From NCBI RefSeq assembly GCF_963678635.1, contig NC_087063.1:17238449-17302448 (forward strand): a stretch of DNA of 64,000 nt, written 5' to 3'. Under the pieces are notes generated by a model. The model saw only the letters and a list, made by a program, of their open reading frames with translations. It had not been told where the DNA came from and did not search any database. Source of the DNA: Symsagittifera roscoffensis. Lineage: Eukaryota > Xenacoelomorpha > Acoela > Convolutidae. Within the stretch, counting starts at the first letter, position 1, and the number at the start of each line of letters is the position of its first letter. Shown in pieces: positions 10,701-20,200 of this stretch. The position numbers and the translations under genes are program-made.

Positions 10701-12528
10701 TTGACTTCTTTGGACCCTTTGCCACGCGGAACAACGACGAGTACAGTAAGCGATACGTTCTCTTCTTCACCTGCCTCGTCACGCGAGCAGTTCATTCAGA
10801 AATATGCCAGCCAATCGACACAAACTCAACTCTACAAGCCATACGCCGTTTCATCGCTAGACGCGGTAAACCCAGGATCATCTTCTCTGACAACGGAAAA
10901 GCCTTCGTTGCAGCTGACAAGGAATTACAGGAAAGCCTTTCTGAGATTCAACACAGCAACGACTTCAACAATCAATGCCAATTACTTGGAATAACCTGGA
11001 AGTTCAACCCACCTGCAGCTCCTCACTTTGGTGGATCATGGGAACGCCTCATAAAAACATTTAAGATTGCCTTCTACAAAGTCATTGGAACACGGACACT
11101 GGACGACGAAACTCTGTCAACCTTCACGTGCGAGGTTGAAGCTATGATGAATTCTCGCCCGCTAACCCACGTCTCATCAGACCCAACCGACGACGAGCCC
11201 CTTACACCCAATCACCTTCTACTAGGACGACCAACAAACAATTTGCCTCCCGGATTGTTTCTCCCTCGCCACACAACGGACAAGAAAACTTGGAAACAAG
11301 CTCAAGCCTTGAGTCAACAGTTCTGGAACAGATACCTCAAAGACTACTTGCCAACCTTGACGACCCGAACGAAATGGACAAAGCAAGTGGAAAATCTTCA
11401 TCAAGGAGACCTTGTATGGATACTGGAAGACCTAACGCCTCGAGGTCTTTGGCCCCTGGGACGGGTACTTCGCACTTTCCCAGGTGCAGACGGAATCGTT
11501 CGCTCCTGCGAAATTAAAACTAGCAGGGGGATTCTACACCGACCAGCAGTCAAACTCTCGCGAGTATTGGACCACAGTAACAACTAGATGACCAACATGA
11601 TCAACGACAGCTAACAACTAGATGACCATTACAATCAACAACGACGTACCATCAGCTTCAACGAACAATTTTCTAATTTGCAACCTGCAAATGGGCCCGG
11701 CTATGTCTACGACATTTGAACTTTATTCTTTGCCGAACCTAATTTTGCCACATTTTCGACATGAATATGCCGCCAAATTAGTAAATTGAAAGACTCAAAA
11801 CTCAAAAATCAAAAGAAATCATTAAAAGCAACAACAAAATACGATTTGAAATTGGAATCTTAATCACCCAAAACGTATTGCCATTGTCAGCAATGTTGTC
11901 AATATGTCATCCTTTGAAAGTGCCGTTATCAAACTTCTAGAAAGTCTAACAGCAGATGAGAAAACTGCTATCGAAGGCTTGAAACTGATAATTTCTAGAC
12001 CGGAGAAATATGATACAGCAACCCAAGATAATGACTTCGCTTCCGAGCTACTGAAAATCCGTGAACTCGAAATAAGATCATTAGGAGTGACTACGTAGCA
12101 GGAGTTGCGTACAACGATCATCGAAAGAGCCTGCTTCCAATGAATCTTGAAATCCAGCTGTTCTTGAAAATCAACCAAAGATCTTGGAACGAGTCGACCG
12201 TGGACGTCATCGTCAACGATGACTGAAAGTCACTCACTACAGTTAATTAATTTTTGTCTCATCAATTAATTGCAACTTAAATTTTGTGCTCACAACTTTT
12301 GAAAGGCCTAGCAATTCAGATCAAGCAAAAACTGAGAGGAATGAATGAATAAAAGAAGTAATAATTATAAAATTATGAGAATGGTTTCCTACCTGTTGAC
12401 AGGGTTCCGGCTGGAGGCGCTGAGTCCACTGTAATACCAATTTCAGTCACATTCTGCGAACTCGGTGGTAGAATTTGTTCATTTGCGATGCCTGGGAAAG
12501 AGTTTTCTAAGTCAGCTGTTTCAGCCAT
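1746..12528 (-). CDS. BNIP2: BNIP2/caytaxin-like BCH-domain protein (2 exons seen, 3' end missing)
   Basis: Exons are 12393-12528 and 1746-3529, joined across an 8863-bp intron. The donor CAACAG|GTAGG and acceptor TTCTCAG|G leave a split Gly codon that matches in phase. Translation starts at the ATG at 12528-12526 and runs 640 residues to a donor AAG|GTAGTT; reading through would give ten more residues and a TAG at 1713-1715. Residues 1-500 are acidic and Ser-rich with an EFEWDD stretch typical of BNIP2 relatives. Residues about 508-640 are the BCH (CRAL-TRIO-like) domain, with VEKRIDMKILDPFKKVLSHG, VFSACFMPE, YKYIMDNLF and VYLHGG. The family recruits Rho GTPases and their regulators and links kinesin to cargo. 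The domain's last ~40 residues are absent and should lie in an exon left of the window. Naming as BNIP2 rather than PRUNE2 or ATCAY is by general resemblance only. Confidence 0.88.
3650..4015 (-). repeat. tRNA-related interspersed repeat, copy 1
   Basis: On the minus strand the copy contains a tRNA-like core. An A-box-like TGACTGAGTGGTT is followed about 40 bases later by a B-box-like GGTCGCAGATTGAATCC, as in Ser/Leu-type tRNA heads of SINEs. The left end carries the family's hallmark hairpin GCGAAGCTGTGCTTCGC just inside ACACAGAG. The right end carries CTAGTGTTAAC. Related copies are at 18651, 29773, 57490, 60591 and 62365. The ends share a weak inverted CACTAG word, so a tRNA-bearing MITE is an alternative to a SINE. 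Confidence 0.65.
4627..4806 (+). repeat. 5' LTR of BEL element
   Basis: This 180-bp repeat begins TG and ends CA. It matches the 3' LTR except that the 3' copy has a 7-bp duplication (an extra CTCAAAA) and lacks one C. I see no base substitutions between them. Confidence 0.93.
4807..5080 (+). other. BEL leader with primer-binding-like site
   Basis: One base after the 5' LTR the sequence reads TGGCGCACAATAG from 4808. Starting with TGG, as the complement of a tRNA CCA end does, it is the natural candidate for the primer-binding site. I cannot name the tRNA. The rest is an A/T-rich untranslated leader up to the gag ATG at 5081. Confidence 0.5.
5081..5962 (+). CDS. BEL gag, N-terminal part
   Basis: A 293-residue frame starts at ATG 5081. 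Residues 1-90 look helical and charged (VIETDVEILAKIINQAIS), as in the N-terminal coil of Pao/BEL Gag. The rest is low-complexity, rich in Gln, Asn, Ser and Thr. It ends in ATGA, where the TGA overlaps the ATG of the next frame at 5959. That would allow termination-reinitiation, but a simple one-base indel in an originally single gag is equally possible. Confidence 0.75.
   Translation: MNSIYDAVFKVIETDVEILAKIINQAISDSDEVQIINDFLTELKSLLDDANNEAVKIIRTGTDQQDSIIERLKTLKVLYRTIQLRSKRYERTLNNTATSSLNSSRVASNVSTPSIIRQALKNLPLRRQTESLTRSTTTQNVTMDQDTPDDLPQFSGLPAILNATSNHRSNSAQDNSGLLLRPGSNSDANTLDHRIHQQQTETLGTQTAHGTHLHPQSNLSLQQPNADLSQSSNLQPNHPEAQLQGTTIELNNGTQLQIDNQQLTATVGQRPNSEAQLHETSTLELKSKFSISR
5959..7818 (+). 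CDS. BEL gag, main part (DUF1759 and Cys/His cluster)
   Basis: This 619-residue frame begins with a Gln/Asn/His-rich stretch that includes a short tandem HQHAA repeat (bases ~6549-6612). Around residues 250-420 is the DUF1759-type Gag core, recognisable by IVKPFIFDGEPEQWLDW and KITHLQKLVSGDAKSLI. Near residues 490-560 is a Cys/His cluster (CPEKRNCQYLGKCQHF, CRTDGCSKKHHTLLH) typical of Pao Gag nucleic-acid binding. The last 35 bases overlap the pol frame, so pol would need a +1 frameshift or reinitiation. Confidence 0.85.
   Translation: MNAPATQQRNVSAPIFLPTATSKAAQSQMIGQQITHPFLAPQTASPPHILYQPSSLQQNQPPSQQQRTHNPNSAFRPILTIGNQNSTNHPPTNVFSGHQTTAKGITNINGVPIPAQPALLPTNQGDQRTATNWNSSQPTLTHQCKQPAMRSYQEGFLGTTTAYNPTNMPTSSTTAFTHAGCRGPTGTTHPNINRPPPHQHAVYQHAAHQHAAHPHAAHQNQPTYFPIQTNLGTAPTDHNHHQTISKTFRKSVPIVKPFIFDGEPEQWLDWIGLFNATINSTDMTNSEKITHLQKLVSGDAKSLIRGYGCNGAMYDAALQRLENDFGNPTKIVTSFLRRLDAISGPNLHTRSYKDLANFLQTMVDTFTTLGFQHDLHSTTNVQTVLSKLPTPCRLEWNRYNLQCNIRQSSLIDLTNWFNIYAEACSDLPSNSNNNNTRNSSSSNNYNSSNTEGSSSNGHTHQHGPSDHRANQNNRKRQRSQQQHKSGQKDQRRDFCPEKRNCQYLGKCQHFIAMNPKDRLQHARDLQLSFNCLSPHKFADCQSTQTCRTDGCSKKHHTLLHNSSTYNSTTQRETANRNSRQHDDTTNCSTSISRKKSTRHILTLPITISHGKQSSCLCNA
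7784..11587 (+). pseudogene. BEL pol with three in-frame stops
   Basis: One frame runs throughout, broken by TAA at 9746-9748, TAA at 10448-10450 and TGA at 10520-10522. Order: DUF1758-type aspartic protease with LDCGSKLTLL near its start; reverse transcriptase with VRRVLNAS, ADIEAMFMQV and YMDD at 9041-9052; RNase H with the core D in FSDN and WTDSTTVLHW after the first stop; H2C2 finger with CIPC; DDE integrase with GIDFFGPF, IIFSDNGKAF and FGGSWERL; DUF5641-like C-terminus (LVWILEDLTPRGLWPLG). The protein cannot be made in one piece without suppression, so this copy is probably not autonomous. Confidence 0.9.
11704..11889 (+). repeat. 3' LTR of BEL element
   Basis: This 186-bp copy follows a purine/GC patch (AAATGGGCCCGGC) that may serve as the polypurine tract. 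It matches the 5' LTR apart from two small indels. GCAAT follows directly as the target duplication. Confidence 0.92.
12393..12528 (-). CDS. BNIP2: BNIP2-like gene, first coding exon
   Basis: This short exon begins MAETADLENSFPGIANEQ and encodes 45 residues plus one base. It ends in ACAG followed by the donor GTAGGAAACC. The extra G joins the GT that opens exon 2 to make Gly, after which the frame continues FTSGVYSLTTTSG into the large exon. The phase match and strong donor are my reasons for linking the two across the retrotransposon-bearing intron. The sequence to the right (12529-12650) is less AT-rich and is the likely 5' UTR and promoter. Confidence 0.8.
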
Positions 12529-15500
12529 AGATTTCTAGTGACTCTGCTTTATGATATGTATTAACAACATAGCCACAGGCAAGATGTGGTTGAGCGCTCA
12601 AAGTCATCTAAAAGAGTCATTTGACGGCGTTCTTTCATAAATCAATAAAGTTAAATTATCAGGAAAATATTGGTTTAATGATTGAACCACCAGTTCCTTT
12701 TAAATTAGAAAAACGGATCAACTGGATGCAATATAGGAATACGTTATAGACCGGCTATAAATATGAAAATAGGAGTATCAGAACAAAAACGGAAGTTTTT
12801 AATTATAATAACGGTTCTGAAAGCTGCCGAAGAAAGAAAAAAGAATCTTGCTTAAATAGAGGAAATGGCCGAGACAACTTGCTGGGGTAAAATTCACTTC
12901 AAAAAATGGGATTTTCAGTAAGAAATTTCCAACACCTTCACAGGAGAAGAATTCACGTAATGAACCTCCTGAATAAAAATACCCCAAGCAATGCCTTCTC
13001 TATCAAAGGAACCTTAACTCAGCAAATCAATTTCAAATTACACCTGCGAAGTGTTTTCAACGTCTCAATGATGTCTTCAAGTGTTTTCAACGTTGAAATA
13101 AAAACAATAATGCAACGTTATTTTGGATTTTTTTTATAAGATGTCATTGAAATACAATAATTTATGCGATTCAAATAAAACGAACCATTACGGTTTTTCA
13201 TTCGATCAGAATTATCAATTAGCAAAATCTCTCTAAAAAGTTACATTAAATTGAAGCTCTCGAAAGAATTGTTTGGCATAAATACATTCCTGATTTAGCA
13301 ATAATTTATGAAGGTGCATTTATGCAATCTTAATTTTATTGTAAAGCAAATTGCAGTTTTTCTTTCAACTGAAACCTCGAAGATATTTTCCATTTAATTT
13401 TTTATTGGAGCTTAAACGCATTCTAACATATTAGAAAAAGGAAACGCAATTTTAGTGGTGTTAGTAACGTCATGTTGCCTCCTATTTGTAGAGTCTGCAC
13501 ATATTGTACAATATTTTCCACACACTTGCATTTGAAAAGAAAGCGTCACAAGTTGCACGGATAAGAACACAACTAAGCTGCAACAATGAGGAAATCCTTT
13601 ATGACAGAAGGATCAAACAGAAAATTATATTAACCAATCAAACTTTTGTAGGTACCAAAATATCTGAAAAAAAAAACCTAAGAATCAAAAATCCAGACAA
13701 TCGTAAGTAATAAGCTTCATTAAACATTTTCTTTGGAATCTGTCATTTGAGTAGCTCTTTCACCAATAATAAATTACGTTAACTTAAGTTACACGTGATA
13801 ATCATTATTTTCATTTAGGGCACAAAGCTGCTGTCACAAGGCAAAGTTGACCCAGAATGATGGACTTTGCTACGAGGTAAAAATAACTAAAGAGCAAAAA
13901 TGACACTGATAAACGGTCTCCTTCCTCCCCAAATATACCAAGTGAACCATCTCTGCACCAAAAATCTAATTCAATTTTTGCAGTTCAGAATAACAAAAAT
14001 TTTTGTTTGAAATCCTTAAGTTGGTTTAGCGAATAATGAGCCAAATAATTTTAATTTTGCAGAATGTATGTTGTGGCCGAAGTTTTTGAAAAAAAAATTA
14101 ACGCAGAGGCGAAGCTGAGCTTCGCAACACATGCGATGCAACAAAACATCGCAAAGCAAAATAAGGAACGTTTTTTTTTTTGAAAAATTTCACACCTTTG
14201 TTTCGAAAAATATTCTAGAACAACCTTTGAAATCATTTTAGTGGAGTATGCCTTCCTTGTAACAAACAAATGATCTGAACTTGAAAAAAAAATCAAAAAT
14301 CAAACTGAGAAAAATCAAATCTAAGCGAGAACAACTTTTACACAGAGGCAAATCCGATCTTTGCGCCTTTCTCGATACCATGTAAAAACAGCACTGCAAA
14401 CTCGGATGGAAATGAAAGCCAAGCCAAAAACTCAACAAAAAAGTCAACACAACATTAGAAAAGTCTAAAAGAACAAGAAACCGAAAAAAATAAAGGAAAC
14501 TTTGAATTCAAATCTAATTTAAAAATTTTACGTCCCATAACACAGAGGCAAACAAAACTATTTCACTTACCAAACGACGCAAAAAAAGGCTGATAAGCCG
14601 ACATGAAACGAGCCGAAACCTATTAAGTCAAAAAAGACAAAAAAAATTAAATTCAGTCGGAATAATTACAACTAATATAGAAAATAAGTTTCAATTAGGT
14701 CAGATATTTAAGGCCATAAAAGGCTAACATGCTCAAAATATTTCTGTTGCAACAGAAAGATCAAGAGTATGATGAGTTCAGGAGATGAGACTGGTGAAAA
14801 ATCTGCCTATATTTGAAAATGAAATATAAAACACTAAGCAGAACGAGCGGTTAACATTGAATGTACCAGAAAGAAATAGCAAACATAAATTAAAATTGTT
14901 ATTTTGAAGTAAAAAAAATTCTGAAATTCACGAGCAAAATATGAGAAAAGAAATTTAAGAAAGATTGGGATCTGATAGCGCGTAAGGCCTCTTAAAAGCA
15001 AGTCTTTCATTTAGCGAAGTTATCGTTCTACAAAAGCATTTAGGTCAAAAAGCACTTCAAGCAAAATAAAAGCCAATCGAATAAAAAACGGACCAAAAAT
15101 TATACCAAGGAAATTGCGAATGAACTCATGACTTCAAATATCTTTGCCAAAAAGACTGTGATAAGAATAGCAGGCCGCTCACTCAGGAAGCACCGAGACA
15201 AAAACCCCACCAAAGTTTTATGAAACAGTACCAAAAAATTCGAAACATTCTTCAAACACGGTCGCAGAAGTGATTTTCAAAAATCAAACAGACTTTGTCT
15301 ACTCAAGTTGAAAAAATATCAAAAAATTGAAAAAGAAACTGTAAGAAAACATTTCAAGCTTTAGAAATTAAAAACTTAAAACTCAAGACCCATCCCTCAT
15401 GAAACACGCGAGGTCATTTAAAAAATCAACCTTAAAACTACCCAATATAGGTTGACTAAGACGACATAACATAAGTGGCACCGTTTAACCGAAAAAAAAA

Positions 15501-17262
15501 TTCAAAATCAGAGTTGGTAAATTTACAAAGTTCAGACCAACTTTCAATTATAGTTAAGACTATTTGAATCAAAAATAAAATAACCCACGCTTTGGAAAAA
15601 ATGCCTGAAAAGCCTACAAGATAAATCAAGTTGCATTTGGAAAAAATTAAAAATCTGCCGACTGAAATTAAGAAAAAAACCACAAATCCCCCGAAATTTT
15701 TTTCAGTATTTAAAATTGTTAAAATTATTTACTAACTGAAACAAACTATGAAGTACTTTTATTAGAATTTATCTTTTATTTGAATTTTTAAGATATTATT
15801 AATTTCAGCGTGCATGTGGAGGCGAAAATAACTCCAGTAACTGCATCAAACATTTTCATGAGCTCAGAGCGGATATTTTGTAGGAGAATATGGGGAAAAA
15901 GTTCTAGTTCCCAATTGAAAGTCACTTGCTTTTCGCATGTGGAAAGAATTACTGATTCTTTTAGGCACAAGCCCAGCGGAGCTTCACACCACTTGTGAAA
16001 ATACACAAACAAAACAATGTAAGCTAGCAGAAAAAATGATACGGAAGCAACCAAGTCAAGAGACAGGCTTTTCAAAAAATTCATCTCGATATGTTTTCCT
16101 CAAATTGAACACACAGATGCGATACAAAAATATATGCGAGAATATTACAAGATATACTACAAGATAAGTTAGATGTAGCCATTTCGAGCACTTACGATTA
16201 ACTCTAATCCTAACACTTAAGCTCACTAGACAATTTTACACAAAGCGAAGGAAACATATGCGACAAAAAGGAAAATCGGAAAACTTTTACGCGGTAAAGC
16301 TGGCAATCATATATTTTTCACATGATTTTTATCGAAAAGAATCGTGATTTATGAAAAGTTAATAGAGGCAGCCATTAATTATTACAATAGATAAAAATGC
16401 CCACACAAGTCAAAAATTTCAAAAAAGCTTCCTAAACTAATAAATAAACTATAAAAAAATGTTTATTTTTGTACAATCGTTAATTTTTGTCCCATAAGCG
16501 CTGAAAGAAACATCCAAACCTAGTTTTTTGATAGAAAATCAAGTTTTGTGAACCTAATATTATAAAAAAAAGATAGATAATTTCCATATAATGAACGCAA
16601 CTCGATCGCGTTTTTCGCTCGAAATTGAACAAAAAACAAAACATTTTAAACCATTTTTCTCAACACTGGGAGAGTTTTATGAAAATTTTTTCGAATCACG
16701 ACTGAAAAGGCTTCAATATGATATACCACTCAACTTTCTCCGATGATTTTTTTTGCAGCTGATTTTGCGTCGAAAACAAAAAAAACACACCCGAATACAA
16801 AGTTCCTCCCCATTTTTAATGGTCGGAACAAAAAAATTGACAGGTCATCAAACGAAATCAGAGGTAGTGGACTTTAAAATTACGGCACGATTATCAATTA
16901 CAGTGAAAACTTCATAAATCACAACAAAAATGATGCTTTAAAGAAAAAAAACTCAGGTTTTCCAAAAAAAAAATTCAATTTCCACGCATATCGAAGAAAA
17001 ACAGATCACATGTTCCAAAGGCATAGGCTTTACCTCTAAAGCAAGTGAGAACGTACCTAGCAGTTTGTTGATGGATAAAGTCCCGATTACAAGAAAATTT
17101 CCTCTGGCAAGTGAAACACGGACTTCAATGACTAAAAGATTCAAAACAATTGACTTCTTGGCTATAACAGAAATCAATTAATGGAAAAAAAAGTTCCCGA
17201 TTTGTTCTCGAAATTTAAACGAACTTACTTTCATTTCATAAAAAAAAACATTAGACTAAAAA
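12529..17262. other. Intergenic region with dispersed repeat fragments
   Basis: Between the BNIP2-like and MTG1 genes. The first ~120 bases are less AT-rich and probably promoter or 5' UTR of BNIP2. The rest is AT-rich. The hallmark hairpin word GAGGCGAAGCTGAGCTTCGC occurs at 14105, with partial versions near 14341, 14541 and 15972. The GCCGAAACC-type word occurs near 14612. No conserved protein is visible apart from the weak two-exon candidate listed separately. Confidence 0.5.
13504..13850 (+). CDS. Weak two-exon small-gene candidate
   Basis: An ATG frame from 13504 reaches a consensus donor (C|GTAAGTAA) after 13702. A 116-bp AT-rich stretch ends TTTTCATTTAG, and the frame then continues from 13819 for ten codons to a TGA at 13848-13850. 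The product would be 76 residues, basic, with no signal peptide or known motif. The splice sites are good, but the protein is low in information and contains an A-run. It could easily be chance. Confidence 0.15.
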
Positions 17263-20200
17263 CTAAACTGATGAGCTAATTAAATGTGAAATGTTTCCAA
17301 TTAGCCTTCTTTCTACTTTCTGCTCGTTTGACGAGTCGCTTTCCAAATGTTCAGTTGGACTTTGCAGTGAATTATTTTCCGGCGCATAAGACTGTTCCGC
17401 CTCATAAACTTTGTCTTCAGAAACAGGCATTTCACCTTTTATATCATTAAAAGGAATATTGCCCAAAAGCCCGCGCCTGAACTGAGTCAAAAATCTTAGT
17501 GAAGCTCCGCACCAATCATTAAGTACCTCGTTTCCAGTCACGTGGTTTCTTCTCGTCATCTTCATGTTTCCATCTTCCGCTATTTTATTCAAAACAATGC
17601 TTATTTCATCTGTTGGTTGCAGTAGACCATAAAAGGAAACATAATTAAACACTTGGTGTTTGTTCAACTCGTACAGTAAGTAGTCTGCAATCACTTCTGG
17701 TTCGACTGATGGTTTTACGTAGTCGTAGAGAGCTAGTCTGAGACCTGTCTCTACATTTGTGATGGAGGGAGGAAGGATACCTGGTGTGTCGTACAGGAAT
17801 ACTGGTGGATAGTCCACTATTTTCACTCGTTCCATCAAAGCTCGCGTGACTCCTGAAAAATCATCGATTACTTGAACCAAAATACCAAATAAAGCGATTT
17901 CATAGGAACTGCAACCTATTGCGATTTATCAACAAGTTGAATCTGGTTATTTTGAGTTCCCAAGACTGGCGGTAAGCAAAATGGTCAAATGAGGGTTCAG
18001 TACCAGGCTTAGCTCCAACTTCTGATGCCTTGTGCTTCTTTCTGGCCATGTAGATTCTGCGCATGGCGTTAATGACTGAGCTCTTTCCAACGTTGGGTAT
18101 CCCACACACCATCAGTCTGTAGTCGGGCACGTATTCTCTGTTGTATCTGTCTTCCGAGTTCACAATTTCAACTGCTCGAGCTGAAATAAGATAAACATTT
18201 CAAATAACGAGAGCCACCTCAACGGTTTTGAGGCTCTAAATTGCTCCCACTCATGGTAATTTTGAATTTCGAGACTCGACATACAAAAAGCATTTTCTAA
18301 ATGCTGTAACTTAATTCTTTGCAACTAAAAACATGAACGTCAAACTCGTTCAAATTTTAAACACAGAGGCCAAGCGGTATAACAACAATAAAGCGTTACA
18401 AGATTGTGTTTTTAAATCCTCTCGCGAGGTCAAGAAAGCGTTAAAAGATTGTGTTTATAAATCCTCTCGCGCTTCACAAAAATTTTGAGTTATTGACGCG
18501 ATTATTTTTAGCAGTGGGACGCAAAAATTTGCCAAACTCTGAAGATATAATTCATTGAGTTGGCTTGTTTTTTGTTTACGCATGTTTTAGCGATTTAATG
18601 AACGTTCACTGCATTTTTCACTGAACACAAGCTACTTAGTGCTGAATTAAACACAGAGGCAAAGCTGAGCTTCGCAAACACTAGCGCGAACACGACAAAA
18701 AAGCAGCTCTATAAAGAGCAATAAGAAACAGTAGATATAAGCCTCGAAGTAGTAAAAATTCGGTTACGTCTCGGATTCGATCTGCGACATAGAGATAATG
18801 AGTCTCACACACTAACTAAATCAAAAATACTAGCCACAAATAAAGCAGAAAACAGATGCTATGAAATTTCTAATGCTACAGATTGTGATTACATCAAGTG
18901 CCACCAAATAAGTGAACACTTTCAATGAACACTGTTATTTGCGAGTTGGATTGGAAAAAAAGAAGTTCGTACTAAAACACTACGCTCGCATTCCCACTAG
19001 TGTAAACAACCAGATAAAATAAACTGAAACAGAAATTTAAAATCGTTTTTCTCAATTTCGAGGACAAAAATTGCCTAGAATGTTCCCAGTGTTTTTTGAC
19101 ATGCAATTTGCAAAATTTTGAAACAAAATTAAACGCTTAAAACGAGTCAATTCAATTGGTTCAAAATCAAGGAAGTAAACGGTCAATTGTAGTAATTAAT
19201 TGTTACATCTTAGTTTCTTAAGCCGGTTATTTTAGCTTGTTCAGCATAAAATGCAGTGAAAATTCATTCAACCGCAAAATATGCGTGAAAAAAAAACAAT
19301 CCCATTGAATGAACTATATCATCAAAATTTGGCAAATTTTTGCTGCCTACTGCAGAAAAATCACTTCTTCAACAACCCAAAAATTTATGAAACAGCAGAA
19401 GAATTATAAAAAACGTGTTTTCAAAAGACCCTGTACAGAATATAAGCGTAGCCGATAAAAAATGAGCCAAAACCGTTCAACAGACGAAAAACAGACTCAA
19501 AATCTGACTAGGTAAATTAAAAAATTATAGAAACTTCAATTACATTTAATATTTTTTAAACAAAAAGCCATGTTCTGGAATATAAGCCATTAAAACGTGA
19601 TAGATAATATATCATTGGCATTTAAAGAACGGAAAAATAACCGACCGAAACTAGTACGAAAACCAGTACTTCGCTCTTGGTTGGAGGGGTCCCAGTGTCA
19701 TCCGCCTCCTCAAGGTGGGACCGGCTACGGCGAAATGGATTAAACCCCCTCCCCCGCTGTTGGCCTTGCAATGAGTAGGACCGGGGCAAATAAAAGAAGT
19801 ATGGAAACCACGAATCCGAAAAAACTTCCCAACAATTATTCAAGAAAATTTTTTTGTATAAAAATTAGAGCCGGAAACGAACTCCACCCAATTATTACCT
19901 AACTTAAATGATGAAAATTTATTTAAATTTTCAAGTACTAGAGCACGAACTATTTCTGCTAAATTGTCTATTATGTGAACAAACTTATTTACGGGGGAAA
20001 AGTCTCATAACTGGTTGCAACACCCCTGCTGATCGCAAGGACAATAATATTGGGAAAACTTTTTTGATGTCTTATATAAGGGAAAAATACAGATCAGTGG
20101 TTTGATATGCTCTCACGCGCTTACTATCTGCAGAAATACTTCCAATATTAATTAGAAACACAACTTCTAAAATTCGTGCAATTTCGACAAAAACTACCCA

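Larger units (their letters stand above)
4627..11889 (+). mobile_element. Pao/BEL LTR retrotransposon, complete ends, coding part disrupted
   Basis: The element is bounded by near-identical LTRs starting TGTCTACG and ending CATTGTCA. It is flanked by the 5-bp target duplication GCAAT (4622-4626 and 11890-11894). A TGG-starting primer-binding-like site follows the 5' LTR. Order of domains is gag (coiled N-part, DUF1759-type, Cys/His cluster), DUF1758-type aspartic protease, reverse transcriptase with YMDD, RNase H, H2C2 zinc finger and DDE integrase, and a DUF5641-type C-terminus. This order is that of the Pao/BEL superfamily. It sits antisense in the BNIP2-like intron. Three in-frame stops break pol. 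Confidence 0.93.
4520..12098 (+). pseudogene. hAT-like transposase C-terminal relic, split by the BEL insertion
   Basis: Upstream of the 5' LTR, bases about 4543-4626 read DARALFVENLKFYMKEEL and on to SIDGN. Directly after the 3' LTR and its 5-bp target repeat, bases 11895-12098 continue in the same frame with VVNMSSFESAVIKLLESL, then TADEKTAIEGLK, ending at a TAG. Removing the retrotransposon and one target repeat joins them with no shift. The pattern (ARALF...YL..D..VV....FE.AVIK......LT..E) resembles the tail of transposase-derived hAT/BED-type proteins. The part left of 4520 has stops, so the relic was already decayed. Family assignment is from memory of the motif pattern. Confidence 0.45.
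3530..12392 (-). other. BNIP2-like intron 1, filled with mobile elements
   Basis: The intron starts with GTAGG on the minus strand and ends with TTTCTCAG. It contains a tRNA-related repeat (3650-4015), an hAT-like relic, and a full Pao/BEL retrotransposon on the opposite strand to the host gene. Stretch 4016-4520 and stretch 12100-12392 show no other gene. Confidence 0.75.

Noticed and set aside
14105-14124. Helitron 3' end suggested by a GC hairpin followed by CACTAG-like words
   Set aside because: In full copies the sequence continues conserved past the hairpin, and CTAG is not fixed, so this is not a terminus of Helitron type.
15788-16084. 98-codon minus-strand frame with a hydrophobic start
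   Set aside because: Its WCEAPLGL part is the reverse of the dispersed hairpin word and appears in other chance frames (for example near 40650).
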